DNA of 64,000 nt from Hofstenia miamia. Lineage: Eukaryota; Xenacoelomorpha; Acoela. Both the position numbers and the translations under genes were made by a program. Under the pieces are notes generated by a model. That model was not told the origin of the DNA. It did not search any database and saw only the letters and a list, made by a program, of their open reading frames with translations. Of the stretch, positions 34,943 to 45,746 are shown piece after piece (position 1 is the first letter of the stretch; each line of letters opens with the position of its first letter). Location of the stretch: contig SCFE01000067.1 in NCBI GenBank assembly GCA_004352715.1, forward strand, positions 1,888,645 to 1,952,644, given 5' to 3'.

Positions 34943-36110
34943 ATGACCAAGTTCACTGATTTTTGTTTGGATATTTTCAAACATGATAAGGTGTTGGTAA
35001 ACTTTAATGGAGGTAGTACACAGGAATATTTCTCAACTTCTGGTTTTAATGGACCGCTCATTGAATTTAATTTCAGATTGGAGCAAAATGAGTACATTGA
35101 TTTGCAGAGTATACATCTTGGTTTATTGGTGAAAATTGTATGCAAAAGTGAAGGTGGGAACCTAGTTTAGGATGACGCAGATGTTACAAAACAAGATCAA
35201 GTTTATTTAACAAATGTCTTACAATCATTGTTTAGTGATTATAGTTTATATGCTAATTGTGTTTTGCTACACACAGGTGATGCAGTATGGCCACATACAG
35301 TTATGATCACCAATTAACTATCAAAAAGTGCCGCCAACAAGAATTAATACTAACGTCAAGTGGGTATTATTATGAAAACACCCTGAAAAACTGATAAAAG
35401 ATACCATGGAAAGCCAGGTGGCAAGCTTCTATGGACCTTTGGCGATTGATTTTTTCCAATGTGAAAAATTACTAATACTTGGTGTTGATATTTGGCTAAA
35501 GCTTTTAAGATTGTGAGACGAATTTTCCTTAATTGCAGATGAAAATGCAGATTACAAAACGCAAATTACGGGTGCCTTCCTAACTCTAAGAAAGCTCAGA
35601 GTTACAGAAAGTGTGCATTTGGCAATTGAAAAACCGCTATTGACAACTCCTGCTACATAACAATTACATGAATTTTTACACATACATTTATAATTCCAGC
35701 AGGTCAGAACATGCTTACTAGAAAAAAATGTTTTTTTTCCAATGAACCCATTAGAAGAATTGCCTTAGCAATTGTTCTAAATCACCAGTTTACAGGCGCA
35801 ATGTTTACAAATCCATTTTCATATAAGTTTAGACGACTCTGTCAAATTACTATAACCCACATTTAAAGTTTGTGCATGTTACAAACTATCTATTACAGAA
35901 ATATAGTATACACAATGTCGGTGTTGGAAAGGTTTTGCAAATGAACCCCCACAGAGGATTGATTGGAATTGAAAATTCGAGGCTACCCTTACTTTTGAAA
36001 TGGTCAAAACTATTTAGAATACACGCAATTTACCATGATATCTATGGTTTTGTTAAAAGAGAATTTGGAATTGGCAATGGATATCTGATATTTTACAGAT
36101 TTTGGTGTAA
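34943..36110 (+). pseudogene. Polinton/Maverick major capsid protein, decayed
   Basis: Several consecutive segments resemble parts of the double-jelly-roll capsid protein of Polintons (the F54H12.2-like family) in the expected order. The first frame (34943-35170) resembles the N-terminal jelly roll with EYIDLQSIHLG. After an in-frame TAG (35168-35170), the same frame continues to about 35317. Further matching segments lie at about 35404-35520, 35535-35660 and 35730-35850 in shifted frames. A weaker tail runs to about 36110. Multiple stops and frameshifts mean no capsid can be made. The next remnant is the maturation protease, as expected in such elements. Confidence 0.65.
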
Positions 36111-36650
36111 TTTACCAATTTTAGGCCATCTACCGTCCTTATTTTTTGGCTCTATGTTAAATTTAGACATTGGAAACTTTACAATTATTTAAATATTTAA
36201 TGGAAGCTGATGATACACATTTTCTTACAAATTCCCTCACTCTGCTTTCGATTTTACGGTGTACATGCCTAAGATGATATTCAACCAAGTTTGGTTCAAG
36301 GCTCATTTTTAATTGCAAATGCAAGTCCCTGCAATCACCCTGGTACACATTGGTCGTTGATTATACGAGATGACAATGGCGACTTAATTTTCAAAGATTC
36401 TCTTGCACGTCTCTTAAAACACTATCCCGACATTGAACGCTATTGTCACACCACCTATCCAGGATTTTACATTTATGAGGGTGATAGAAAGATTACAAGG
36501 AACATCTCTGATATGTGGTGCTTACTGTATATTTCGTGCATTTTTATTTTTTTAATAAAATACCAGAAGTGTTTGTGTTTACCAATTTACCATTTATTAA
36601 TGATTTTTTGTGTGATAATTGTCTTAATAAAATTACCTAAAACTTGTATT
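36110..36650 (+). pseudogene. Polinton adenain-like cysteine protease, decayed
   Basis: The 36291-36653 frame has HPGTHW with the predicted catalytic His, followed by an acidic residue in a FKDSLAR block. This matches the adenovirus-type maturation proteases found in Polintons. The stretch that should carry the catalytic Cys (about 36510-36540) lies in a different frame, and the final ~28 codons lie after a further break. N-terminal parts precede 36291 in other frames. Such proteases cleave capsid precursors during particle maturation; this copy is inactive. Confidence 0.7.
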
Positions 36651-36733
36651 TGATAAAAACGCATGTACAATTTAATAAAATACGTAGACATTACATTACA
36701 AGTTCACTCTGATGATAACAAACTCATTGACAG

Positions 36734-37423
36734 GTGGCATATGTAATGGTTATTGTAACATTATTATCTGAAAAATGTTGGAAGCCTGGTGTATGTCGTC
36801 CTGATGGATTGAATGAATTTACAACGTATTTGGACAAGCTGATATATAATGCATGTGATGTTGCATTAATTAATTTTGGATACCCGTCAAAATTTCTTAA
36901 TCTTAAACACCAAACAGCTACTTTAAAGGATAAAAATGGAAACATACCTGATTGGAAATTTATTCAGGGCATAAGCATAGCTTTCATGAACTCTATGAAT
37001 ATATAATAATTACATGTTAGACCCCATGGTATTTCATTAAAATGTAGAATGCTTAGCAATTTATTAATGTTGAAGAATGATTCAATATATGAAATAGACT
37101 TAGCCCAAGCTGGAAATCTACTAGGCTTTTACAGAAAGATATATCGAGAAATGGTAACAACTGCCAATTACTACCGTGATATTTTTGGCGGAAATCATAT
37201 TGTAATGATACACACAGACATTGTAGAACCTCAACATGTTGGTAGTACTTATTTGCTCATGTTGGATAAATGTGCCCTATTGCTAACACATAAAGAAAAA
37301 AATAATACCATCCCTGTCATACACCATGAAAAACAAAATCTGATGTATAAACCAGTTTCAAAATCGTATATTGATAGAATAACAGTGAAATCAATGCTAA
37401 AAAATTTGCTAATAACATCATAA
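36734..37423 (+). pseudogene. Polinton minor capsid (penton-like) protein, decayed
   Basis: Two frames (36734-37006 and 37049-37423) lie directly after the protease. The first contains a DVALINFGYPS block and the second an HTDIVEPQHVG block and YKPVSKSYIDRI near the end. These resemble the start, middle and C-terminus of the Polinton single-jelly-roll penton-like protein. The order (capsid, protease, penton) supports the call. The end is cut where the Penelope-like remnant begins, at about 37390. Confidence 0.55.
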
Positions 37424-38660
37424 AACAGAACCCAAAAGTTTATATGATTTAATATGATATTAAGAGTTTGTACACAAATGTAGCATTGGAAAAATCAATT
37501 GATGCTGCAATTGAAATCCTAAAAAAAATACGAAAATTTACAATATGAAGCATAACACAACAAAAGAATTATTAACTTTAGCAACGAAGAATACTTTAAC
37601 GGAATTCAATAACAGATTATATCGTCAAAAAGATGGTTTAGCCTTGGGAAATCCGTTAAGTTCTACTCTTGCAAATATATATTTAACTACAATTGAGAAC
37701 AAATTTACAACATCAGACATCCATTTAATTTATTATCAATGCTATGTGGATGATATATTTCCATTAGTAAAAGATGAAAAAATATCAGAAAACTTACTTA
37801 CAAAATTGAATTTAATTGACAAGAATATTCAGTTTACAAAGAAGATTAAAACTGAGAACAAATTTCATTTTTTGAATGTACAAATAACTAGAAAAGTTAA
37901 CAAATTTGAAACTGGAATCTATAATAAACCAACAGGATTGTTATTAAACTACACCTCAAATACGCCTTTAAATTTCAAAATATCATTAATTAAAGTATGC
38001 ATTCATCGAATATTTAACAATTGTAACACATATAGAACAATTAATCAAGAAATAGGAAATGTTAAGATAGAATTAAAGAAGAATTAATATCCAAATAATT
38101 TCATAGATCGATATATTAGGAAATCATTATTAGACATTATAATTAAGAACAAAAGATCAAAAATCAATCAAACTAATTATGAACATTGTTTTAAGATCGA
38201 ATATAGAGGATTCCACATTGAAAACATAATCAAAGAACTCAGAAAAATATCAATAATTAACGAAAAAGTTAGATTTATATATAACAATCATAAACTAAGA
38301 ACGAAATTGAAATTAAAATCCACAACTGAAGAAACCAATAAGTTTAATATAATTCATGAAATAAAATGCACCTGTGGTGAAGACTATATTGGTTTTTCTA
38401 GTAGACAATTATCAAGAAGAATTAAAGAACATAAGACCAGTTTTAGTGTATCTAATTATCTAAATAAATGCGGACTAAATTTTGAAACAAAAATATTACA
38501 TCAGACATCAAGATCAAGTTGCGTAAAATTCCTGAATTATTATAAAATCCTTGCAACCAAGTTTGAACACAAAAGAAGACTATATTTATAAATTAAACTT
38601 ACCACTTATTAAAATTTAGAAAATTATAATTACTATTGTAAAATCTAATAAATTTAGAGG
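37390..38660 (+). mobile_element. Penelope-like element remnant (RT plus GIY-YIG)
   Basis: Its start replaces the Polinton penton end without an obvious target duplication. The left part of the element is missing. The end carries a short CTGATGATGACTCTG-type stretch like those near the 3' ends of Penelope-like coding regions. The coding part is described separately. Confidence 0.7.
37453..38591 (+). pseudogene. Penelope-like reverse transcriptase/GIY-YIG endonuclease
   Basis: An RT block YDIKSLYTNV (37453) is in a different frame from the main one. From 37545 the main frame carries GLALGNPLSSTLANIYL and the catalytic YVDDIF box. It reaches a TAA at 38085-38087, then continues open in the same frame to 38591. 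The C-terminal part has CTCGEDYIGFSSRQLSRRIKEH, a GIY-YIG nuclease signature in the altered form usual for this class. Family knowledge: Penelope-like elements combine an RT related to telomerase with a GIY-YIG nuclease. Only one stop and one frameshift interrupt the visible part, so the copy is fairly young. The RT N-terminus is absent. Confidence 0.8.
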
Positions 38661-38728
38661 AAATAATTTGTAATGAAACTGATGATGACTCTGTAAGTCG
38701 AAATATGTCTGCATGTTCTTATTAAATT

Positions 38729-39777
38729 ATGTCAGCTCTCACCGAGGATGGTCGGGTTTCCCCCGCTCTCGCAGAGGCGATTCGCAGCTCGCTGTTTGGT
38801 GGCGCTGCGACTCTGGATGCGGCAAGTGCTTTAATAACACATAAAAAGAAAACACCGCTACATCAAATGTTCGCCCGTCTAAACCAAGAAAACGCCGCTG
38901 AAGTTCTCCTACATCTTTTTAAATCAACACTCTCTTCACAAGCAAACGCCGATAAAACACCGGAAAAGTCGCCCTCTGCAACAACACCTCAAAAAGAAAT
39001 CGTAATTGCATCACCAAATGTTCCTTCATCGCCCAAACTCTTTTCATTTCCGAAGATATCGCCCGCACCGCAAAAACAAGCAAAAGAAAACGCAAAACCA
39101 CAAATAAAGAAGATTAAGAATGGAACAACTACACTTATCATAGGAAGCAGCATCCTCAAATACGCTCGTTCACGTCATCTCCTTCAAAATCAAATCACAA
39201 CCATTCACTCGTATCCAGGAAGTAGCACCGCAGCTCTAACGCAAAAAATCACGCAATACGAAAGTACTCACGTCGACACTGTGATGCTCAACACCGGTCT
39301 AATCGATGCACTCAAGTTCAATCCTAACACGTTCCGCCAAAAGCTACAAAACATCATCACAGAAGTCAAGAAGAAATTCACACCTCATCACATCTACCTT
39401 TTCGAAATCACCCCTGTCTGTGCTGATCATAACCTCTCAAAGAACTTTGCAATCTAACAATGTAATCAAATCATAAGAAGTTTCTCTCAACGTCGTCTTA
39501 GTGTCATTCCAGTTTTCGATCACTTCCTTTTTTCGCCACACATAATCAATTCCACTCTTCTTGCTCACGATGGTATTCACCTGTCTCGCAAAGGTCTCTC
39601 AGTCTTCATCCGCAATCTAAGAAACTACTTTCACCCTCTGTCAACTCATCCGAATCACTACGGTTCATTGCGTTACCACGAAATTTCATACGCCAGATCA
39701 GCATCCAACAATACACGCTGTGCTCTACTGCGGACACCCGCTTTTCACCCCACCTTACACCGTCAGCTATTCCAATG
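38729..39777 (+). pseudogene. LINE ORF1 with SGNH/esterase-like domain
   Basis: The frame 38729-39457 starts MSALTEDGRVSPALAEAIR. It has an Ala/Ser/Pro/Lys-rich middle, then TLIIGSSILKYARSRHLL and HSYPGSSTAAL, as in SGNH/GDSL-type esterase domains found in CR1-like ORF1 proteins. After TAA 39455-39457 the same frame continues to about 39777 and includes HDGIHLSRKGLSVFIRNLR, where the His-containing block III is expected. A single stop therefore separates the last catalytic block. GC content is higher here than in ORF2, which starts at 39775. Confidence 0.7.
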
Positions 39778-41540
39778 AATAAGGTAAACTTTTGGAAAAC
39801 ACTATTTTTATTTGTATTACTCCTGAAAAATGTAAAATTATATTATATACACGTGAGACATCCACGCATACACACACACAAATTTCATTATCAACACTAC
39901 TATGAATTATCACTAAAATTTAGCAAAAATTTTCTTACTTTCATCCATGATTACTTTTATAATAATTTAATTATTCTAGCAGGAGATATAGAATTAAATC
40001 CTGGCCCAATCTTAGATGAATGTAATCTTGAAAATTTAGCGAATCATTATAAAAATAATTTTAAATATATTTATCTAAACGCCATAAGTCTGAATTCAAA
40101 TAGAAATCATTTTTTTAAAATTGCATCTCAATTTGGCTCAAATTCAATTTTTTCTATTACAGAAACTTGGTTAAACAATGATATTAATCCAAATTTGTTC
40201 AATCCAGACCTCGAAAATTTTAGTGTTTTTGTTAAAAATAGAGATAGTAGAGGTGGTGGCCTCATGCTAATTGTACCAAAAGTTTTAAATCCAATACGTA
40301 AGAAAGAATTTGAATCAGATCATTCTGTTTTTGAATCATTATGGATCGAAATTAAATCACCTACAAATTCTTCAAAAAATGAATTAATTAATGTTACTTA
40401 TAATCCAAATAAGAACTTTCTTGTAGAGTATATAAAGTATAAATGCAATGAAATTTCAGATATTCCCAGCAATAATTACTCACTAAACATATTAGGTGAC
40501 TTTAGCATCAACTATTTTAATTTTTATGAAAAAAAATCATTGAAAGAATTATGCGCTATTTATAATTTAAAAATAATCAACACTCAAACTCCCACTCGAA
40601 AAACAACATTAATTGATTATTTTTTAACCAGTTCGGAAACTATATATAAGACTTATATCCTTGAATCCTTCAGTGATCACGCACTCTGTATTTATACTAG
40701 TAAGATTCAAGTTAAGCTTCCTAAATTTAAAACGATTTTTTTCTAGGGATTTCAAAAATTATTCAGATGAGACCATGGAAAATTTACTTAAAAATGTTCC
40801 ATTCGACTATATTTTTACTCTAAATTCTGGTTCCCACATGCTAAATTACATCGCGGCACAGATCAATCAAGCCCTAAACAAAGTAGCACCTTTAAAAACC
40901 CGCCAGTAGTTAATAAATCACGACGCTTTAATTTAAGCACGACTGATTATCAAGTAATTAAGAATACCGTAAACATAAAGCAGAAACTCTTTGAACTAGC
41001 TAAAGCTAATCCGACCGAAATAAATTGGACTAATTACGAAAGATCAAAGAAATTAATTAAGGACTTACGTACTAAAAATTTAGCTTTAAAACAAAGTCAA
41101 TTTTTTGAAAATTTAAATTCTTCTAAACAAAAGTGGAAATTTCTAAACCGTTTTATTGGTAAATCAAATGGGCTCAATAGTGAATAGAAATGAATATTGA
41201 TAATAAAATATTTACCGATAAAAAAGGATACTAAATCATTTAAATCAGACATTTAAAGAAATAGGTAACTTCAATTTTCCTAAACCTTCTCTATCAGAAT
41301 TTAGGCAATCAAATTGTAAGTCAACGTTTCAATTTAGGCTGTCCACCTTAAGAGAATTTGAAACTATTTTACACAATTTAGACGTTAATAAAAAACTTAT
41401 GAGTTTTTTAGAAAATAGAAAACAGCGTGTTTTAATGAATAATATGAAATCTGATTATATTATAACCGATCGAGGAGTGCCTCAAGGCACAGTACTAGGG
41501 CCAATTTTATTTGCAATATATGTAAATGACAATTAAACAT
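39775..41540 (+). pseudogene. LINE ORF2: 2A-like peptide, APE endonuclease, partial RT
   Basis: The frame from ATG 39775 has a hydrophobic N-terminus, then the 2A-like motif GDIELNPGP at residues 70-78, then an AP-endonuclease domain: FSITETWL (position of the catalytic Glu), NRDSRGGGLMLIVP, NILGDFSIN and SFSDHALC (final Asp-His). It stops at 40744-40746, and matching sequence continues in other frames to about 41180. An RT piece with GVPQGTVLGPILFAIYVND lies at about 41400-41535. Between them most of the RT palm, before the GVPQG motif, has been deleted. The piece is followed by a foreign LINE 3' end. CR1-like elements in molluscs, sea urchins and amphioxus are known to carry such 2A motifs. 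Confidence 0.8.
39982..40008 (+). other. 2A-like ribosome-skipping motif
   Basis: Encodes GDIELNPGP, an exact D-x-E-x-N-P-G-P. Skipping would separate Gly77 from Pro78 of ORF2 and release a 77-residue hydrophobic leader from the endonuclease/RT. The motif is intact although ORF2 is broken downstream. Confidence 0.85.
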
Positions 41541-41552
41541 GTAAAACATAGT

Positions 41553-41933
41553 GAAATATAATAATAATAATAATATTTATTTAATTCTTTTGTTTTTTTA
41601 CAAATCAAGTGATTAACACTTATGAAGAATTAAAACAATAAATATAAATTAACTTGGTTCTGAAAAAATACTTTGTCTTGGTTTCAAAAGTTTATTGTCC
41701 TTGATGATATAAATAGTTGGTTTTCGTTGTTCAATAGCTTTGTTATAGCTTATAGACTTTGTCCTATAATTTGATAAGTAGTTGGATCTTCTTCGTTTTA
41801 TGGAAATTTTTAATGATTTTTTAAATTTATTGAAATTTCGTTCTTCTTTAATATCTGGAGGGAGTTTGTTCCATAAATCAATTGTAAAATTAGTAAATGA
41901 TTTTTCAAAGATTTTCTTTTTAAATTTGATTTT
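41553..41933 (-). mobile_element. LINE 3' end inserted on the minus strand, with (AAT)n tail
   Basis: Read on the minus strand, a frame ends with SFTNFTIDLWNKLPPDIKEE and a Lys/Arg-rich helix, the usual C-terminus of CR1/RTE-like RTs. It stops near 41655. An untranslated stretch and a TTA/AAT microsatellite (about 41560-41575) follow. This is the tail structure of a non-LTR retrotransposon. It enters the ORF2 of the + strand LINE, and the gap 41934-42710 hides its other end. Confidence 0.75.
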
Positions 41934-42710
41934 NNNNNNNNNNNNNNNNNNNNNNNNNNNNNNNNNNNNNNNNNNNNNNNNNNNNNNNNNNNNNNNNNNN
42001 NNNNNNNNNNNNNNNNNNNNNNNNNNNNNNNNNNNNNNNNNNNNNNNNNNNNNNNNNNNNNNNNNNNNNNNNNNNNNNNNNNNNNNNNNNNNNNNNNNNN
42101 NNNNNNNNNNNNNNNNNNNNNNNNNNNNNNNNNNNNNNNNNNNNNNNNNNNNNNNNNNNNNNNNNNNNNNNNNNNNNNNNNNNNNNNNNNNNNNNNNNNN
42201 NNNNNNNNNNNNNNNNNNNNNNNNNNNNNNNNNNNNNNNNNNNNNNNNNNNNNNNNNNNNNNNNNNNNNNNNNNNNNNNNNNNNNNNNNNNNNNNNNNNN
42301 NNNNNNNNNNNNNNNNNNNNNNNNNNNNNNNNNNNNNNNNNNNNNNNNNNNNNNNNNNNNNNNNNNNNNNNNNNNNNNNNNNNNNNNNNNNNNNNNNNNN
42401 NNNNNNNNNNNNNNNNNNNNNNNNNNNNNNNNNNNNNNNNNNNNNNNNNNNNNNNNNNNNNNNNNNNNNNNNNNNNNNNNNNNNNNNNNNNNNNNNNNNN
42501 NNNNNNNNNNNNNNNNNNNNNNNNNNNNNNNNNNNNNNNNNNNNNNNNNNNNNNNNNNNNNNNNNNNNNNNNNNNNNNNNNNNNNNNNNNNNNNNNNNNN
42601 NNNNNNNNNNNNNNNNNNNNNNNNNNNNNNNNNNNNNNNNNNNNNNNNNNNNNNNNNNNNNNNNNNNNNNNNNNNNNNNNNNNNNNNNNNNNNNNNNNNN
42701 NNNNNNNNNN
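41934..42710. other. Assembly gap, 777 N
   Basis: Separates the minus-strand LINE 3' end from the C-terminal part of the + strand LINE. Confidence 0.99.
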
Positions 42711-43400
42711 TTACAAAAAATGGCTTCTGGCGTTAGATACTTATACCACCTAAGAAATTTTGGGCCAGATTATCACGTTCAATTATTACATGCCTTTTGT
42801 TTATCACAATTACATTATTGTTCATTTTTATTTATAAATTTTAATTCAAAAAGCCGCTATTTATTATCAAAAACTTTTAATTGGGCATTAAAAACATTAA
42901 ATTTTGCACGTAAGCATGACCATGTTAGTGAATACAGACGAAAGTATAATATATAATCTCCGCTATATCAAGTACAATTCCATGCAGCTTCAATTTTATT
43001 TAAATATAAATATTGCCGACAATCAATTTCTTTTCTTGATAATTACTTAAAAGTAAATCTTCGATCACATAAGTTTATTTGTAGCAGTATTTCCTATCCT
43101 AGTTTTCACCGAGCAACCTCTAATATTTGGAATGATTTAGAAAATGAGATAAGAATAGAAAAAAATTAGAAAAAAATTAGAAAAAAATTAAAAATCATAC
43201 TTTTACATCGACAAAATACAATCGGAGACACAAACACGCTAAACAAATTTACAGGTTTTTTACACTGAGCTCAACACACACATAGACACACACACATACA
43301 TTTATTCTATATATATATTGTTATTATTTTGTAAATACATGTATTTGTAGTTTGTAGCTTTTTGTAATGTCATTTATTTACTGCAATAAATTTGCTTTGA
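42711..43400 (+). pseudogene. LINE ORF2 C-terminus and 3' UTR
   Basis: A + frame resembles the end of CR1-like RTs: RYLYHLRNF, LLHAFCLSQLHYCSFLFI, then ATSNIWNDLENEIRIEKN and a stop near 43170. A TAA near 42955 interrupts the frame. A tandem of AGAAAAAAATT units follows the stop, and an AATAAA lies at 43385-43390. It is probably the 3' end of the element starting at 38729. Confidence 0.65.
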
Positions 43401-44214
43401 CTCTTAAGTTTAATTATATTGCTAGTTGCATTTGCACATTAGGGTATATACTTTAATATGTACACTATGATTTACAACAAATAAGGCTCTTTTCGAGTTT
43501 AAAGTTGTAATTAAAAGATATTTGTGATCTAACATATACAGAAAATGGTTAAGTGGTTTGTAACTACTATCAATTGACATTGATGCATTGGTATAGCAAG
43601 TGGGAGCGAACGCAGTAGAGATGAGTGCGGTGTGGTATACCGCAGTAGCGATTTACACAATTGCGGTGGTTAGAGGTAGAATTTAAAACAACAGTGGCAT
43701 TAAAGTTAAACAGATAACATGTTTGGTATTGAGATCTGAAATCTGTAAGTATTGCTCAAAAACTGTTTCTGAAGTAAAACTACGAGATTTCACATGCAAA
43801 ATATTAAAAGCAATTTTTACATATTTCATAAAACATTTCATACTACTCAAATAAAATTAAATGAAATGACAAAATACCTAAGAATTTGTCTTTAAGCTGT
43901 TCTACGAATGATCTATAACCCTTAAAAACAATTCAGAAATATCTATTATATATTAGCTTACTGAAATTGCTTTTTTGATTTAGTAACAATAGCTCAAACT
44001 TGTTAGGCTGCAATTACATACAATGATCTATAATTATATTATCGAGCAAAAATTATTGAATTATATATATTTTGCAAGCTATATAATTTCCCAAGGCAAG
44101 CATATGCAAGCAATGATCTATGTATTTTACAACAACTAAATATGGGGGACAAACCCACATTGTAATAACAGGACGCTGCTAAAGTGATCTTTTCATTGTA
44201 CTTATATGAATATT

Positions 44215-44250
44215 TTTCCCCGGGCCCCGTGCTGGCTAAGGCCGGCCCTG
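44215..44250. mobile_element. Lone hAT-type terminus
   Basis: The stretch ends GGCTAAGGCCGGCCCTG; read in reverse this is CAGGGCCGGCC, like the left end of the element at 46946. I find no partner end or TSD nearby. Confidence 0.4.
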
Positions 44251-44449
44251 CGCTTGGAATATCCCTTTCGATATATATAATCCTCCAAATAAAGCAATGA
44301 AAAGAGTTGAAATCTTCAGTGCCCCACCTTCGAATTCGATTGACACTGCAGACGCAAACCCAAGTGGAATTCGCGAGGAATTGTCATTTACAGAAAATGT
44401 AAACGATTTGCCACCCAGATTTTCAGTTTTTCAAACAAGAGACTTTTAA
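44251..44449 (+). CDS. Unrecognised open frame
   Basis: A frame open from before 44251 has a Met at 44297 and a TAA at 44447-44449. Its sequence (AMKRVEIFSAPPSNSIDTAD... PPRFSVFQTRDF) has protein-like composition, unlike the AT-rich surroundings, and no obvious repeats. No family recognised. It could be an exon, a processed pseudogene end or part of a transposon. Confidence 0.3.
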
Positions 44450-44808
44450 ATGGCCCAATTGTTGCCAAAACTATATTGTGTTTTCTATCATTACCAGAAT
44501 GCGCAGAGCTTTCCGAGAGCTGCTTTTTGAGTAAATCATGTCATAGTAGAATTATGATGTAAAAGATGAAGACACGATTTATAATGATGTCTTAATGTTT
44601 TGAAAATAAAAATTTTAAGTAAAAATAGGACACATGTAGTAGAACCTAGTAAGCGGCCAGGCGCATTATTACAGCCTAGTGCATATACTTAGTAGAGACT
44701 AACACGAAAAATATATCGGAGTAATATTAAAAATTATATAAATAGATTTTAATTATGAAACTATATATATAAATATGATTAATATAAATGAAATTATATG
44801 GTCTATAT

Positions 44809-45155
44809 TAGAGAGTGACATCAGGTACCCGATAAGCGCGACCCGATTTCGGGTCGGGTCAGGTCGGGTTCGTGTACAAAGATTAGATTTATTATTAAAA
44901 ATACTGATGTTAATAATTTCCTGATTTGAGAAAGATACAGGACGTTAATTAATACCAATGATTTCTGTTTCTCCTATCAGAAAATGTTTGATGTAAATGA
45001 TCATTTGATCAGACAGAGAACAATCATGTCAAATCAAAGTCAACATTTCGAGTAGGGTTCGGGTATTAAATTTTCGGTTCGGGTCGGGTTCGGGTAGTAC
45101 TTATTTCGATCGGGTCGGGTTCGGGGCCATGTTTACTTCATATTATCACTATCTA
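44809..45155. mobile_element. hAT-type MITE (347 bp) with perfect 8-bp TSD
   Basis: The TSD GTCTATAT lies at 44801-44808 and 45156-45163. Ends are TAGAGAGTGA and, in reverse, TAGATAGTGA. Dense GGGTCGGGTTCGGGT repeats lie near both ends, likely transposase-binding sites. Non-coding. Confidence 0.85.
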
Positions 45156-45192
45156 GTCTATATATATTTGCAATATGCTTGTATCTTTCTAA

Positions 45193-45746
45193 TAGAGATG
45201 TGCGTAGGCTGGAGCTTTGCGGTGAAACACAGGATTTTAAAGCCAAAGTGTGGTGCGGTGAAAATAATGAACCTGAATATATAATGTAAATCGCTATTAT
45301 TGTAATTATGCTATTTAGAAATGAGTGTTATAATTTTAAATTCACTGACTAACAGAAATTAAAACAAAGTTATATTGTCATGAGAGAACAGATCGGATTA
45401 ATAAAATTTTGAAGGCAGTATTCTCTGTTTGATTATCAGATAATTGCAGTATTCTCCCATACGATGCTCACTTTTATAATTCTCAGACTTATAATTAAAT
45501 AAGAAAACGCTTAAGTTTTATATAATTTGATAAAATACTGTGTTTGTGGATTCAAATTTTTATAACTAGATCCAATAATCTTTCCATTCAAAAAAGATAT
45601 TTATCATTGTTTTTCAATATTATTAAATATAGTAAAGTATTTGCGATGCGGCGTATTGGAGATAAATGACTACTGTGTGGTGTGGTCTTATTTAGAAAAT
45701 GCAAAGGGATGAATTTACAGGAAACAAATACCGTGCTACACCTCTA
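45193..45746. mobile_element. Probable hAT-type MITE, degraded
   Basis: Ends are TAGAGATGTGCG and, in reverse, TAGAGGTGTAGC. G/C-rich TGCGGTG-like motifs occur on both sides. The 8-bp flanks CTTTCTAA and GTTTGGAA agree at only 5 positions. The ends resemble 9824-10187. Confidence 0.5.

Larger units (their letters stand above)
34461..37423 (+). mobile_element. Partial Polinton/Maverick element
   Basis: Three or four structural and maturation genes are in one orientation. No DNA polymerase, retroviral-type integrase, ATPase or long TIR is visible in the window. The left side runs towards the gap 32785-33784, and the right side is replaced by a Penelope-like fragment. All genes carry several disruptions. 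Confidence 0.65.
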
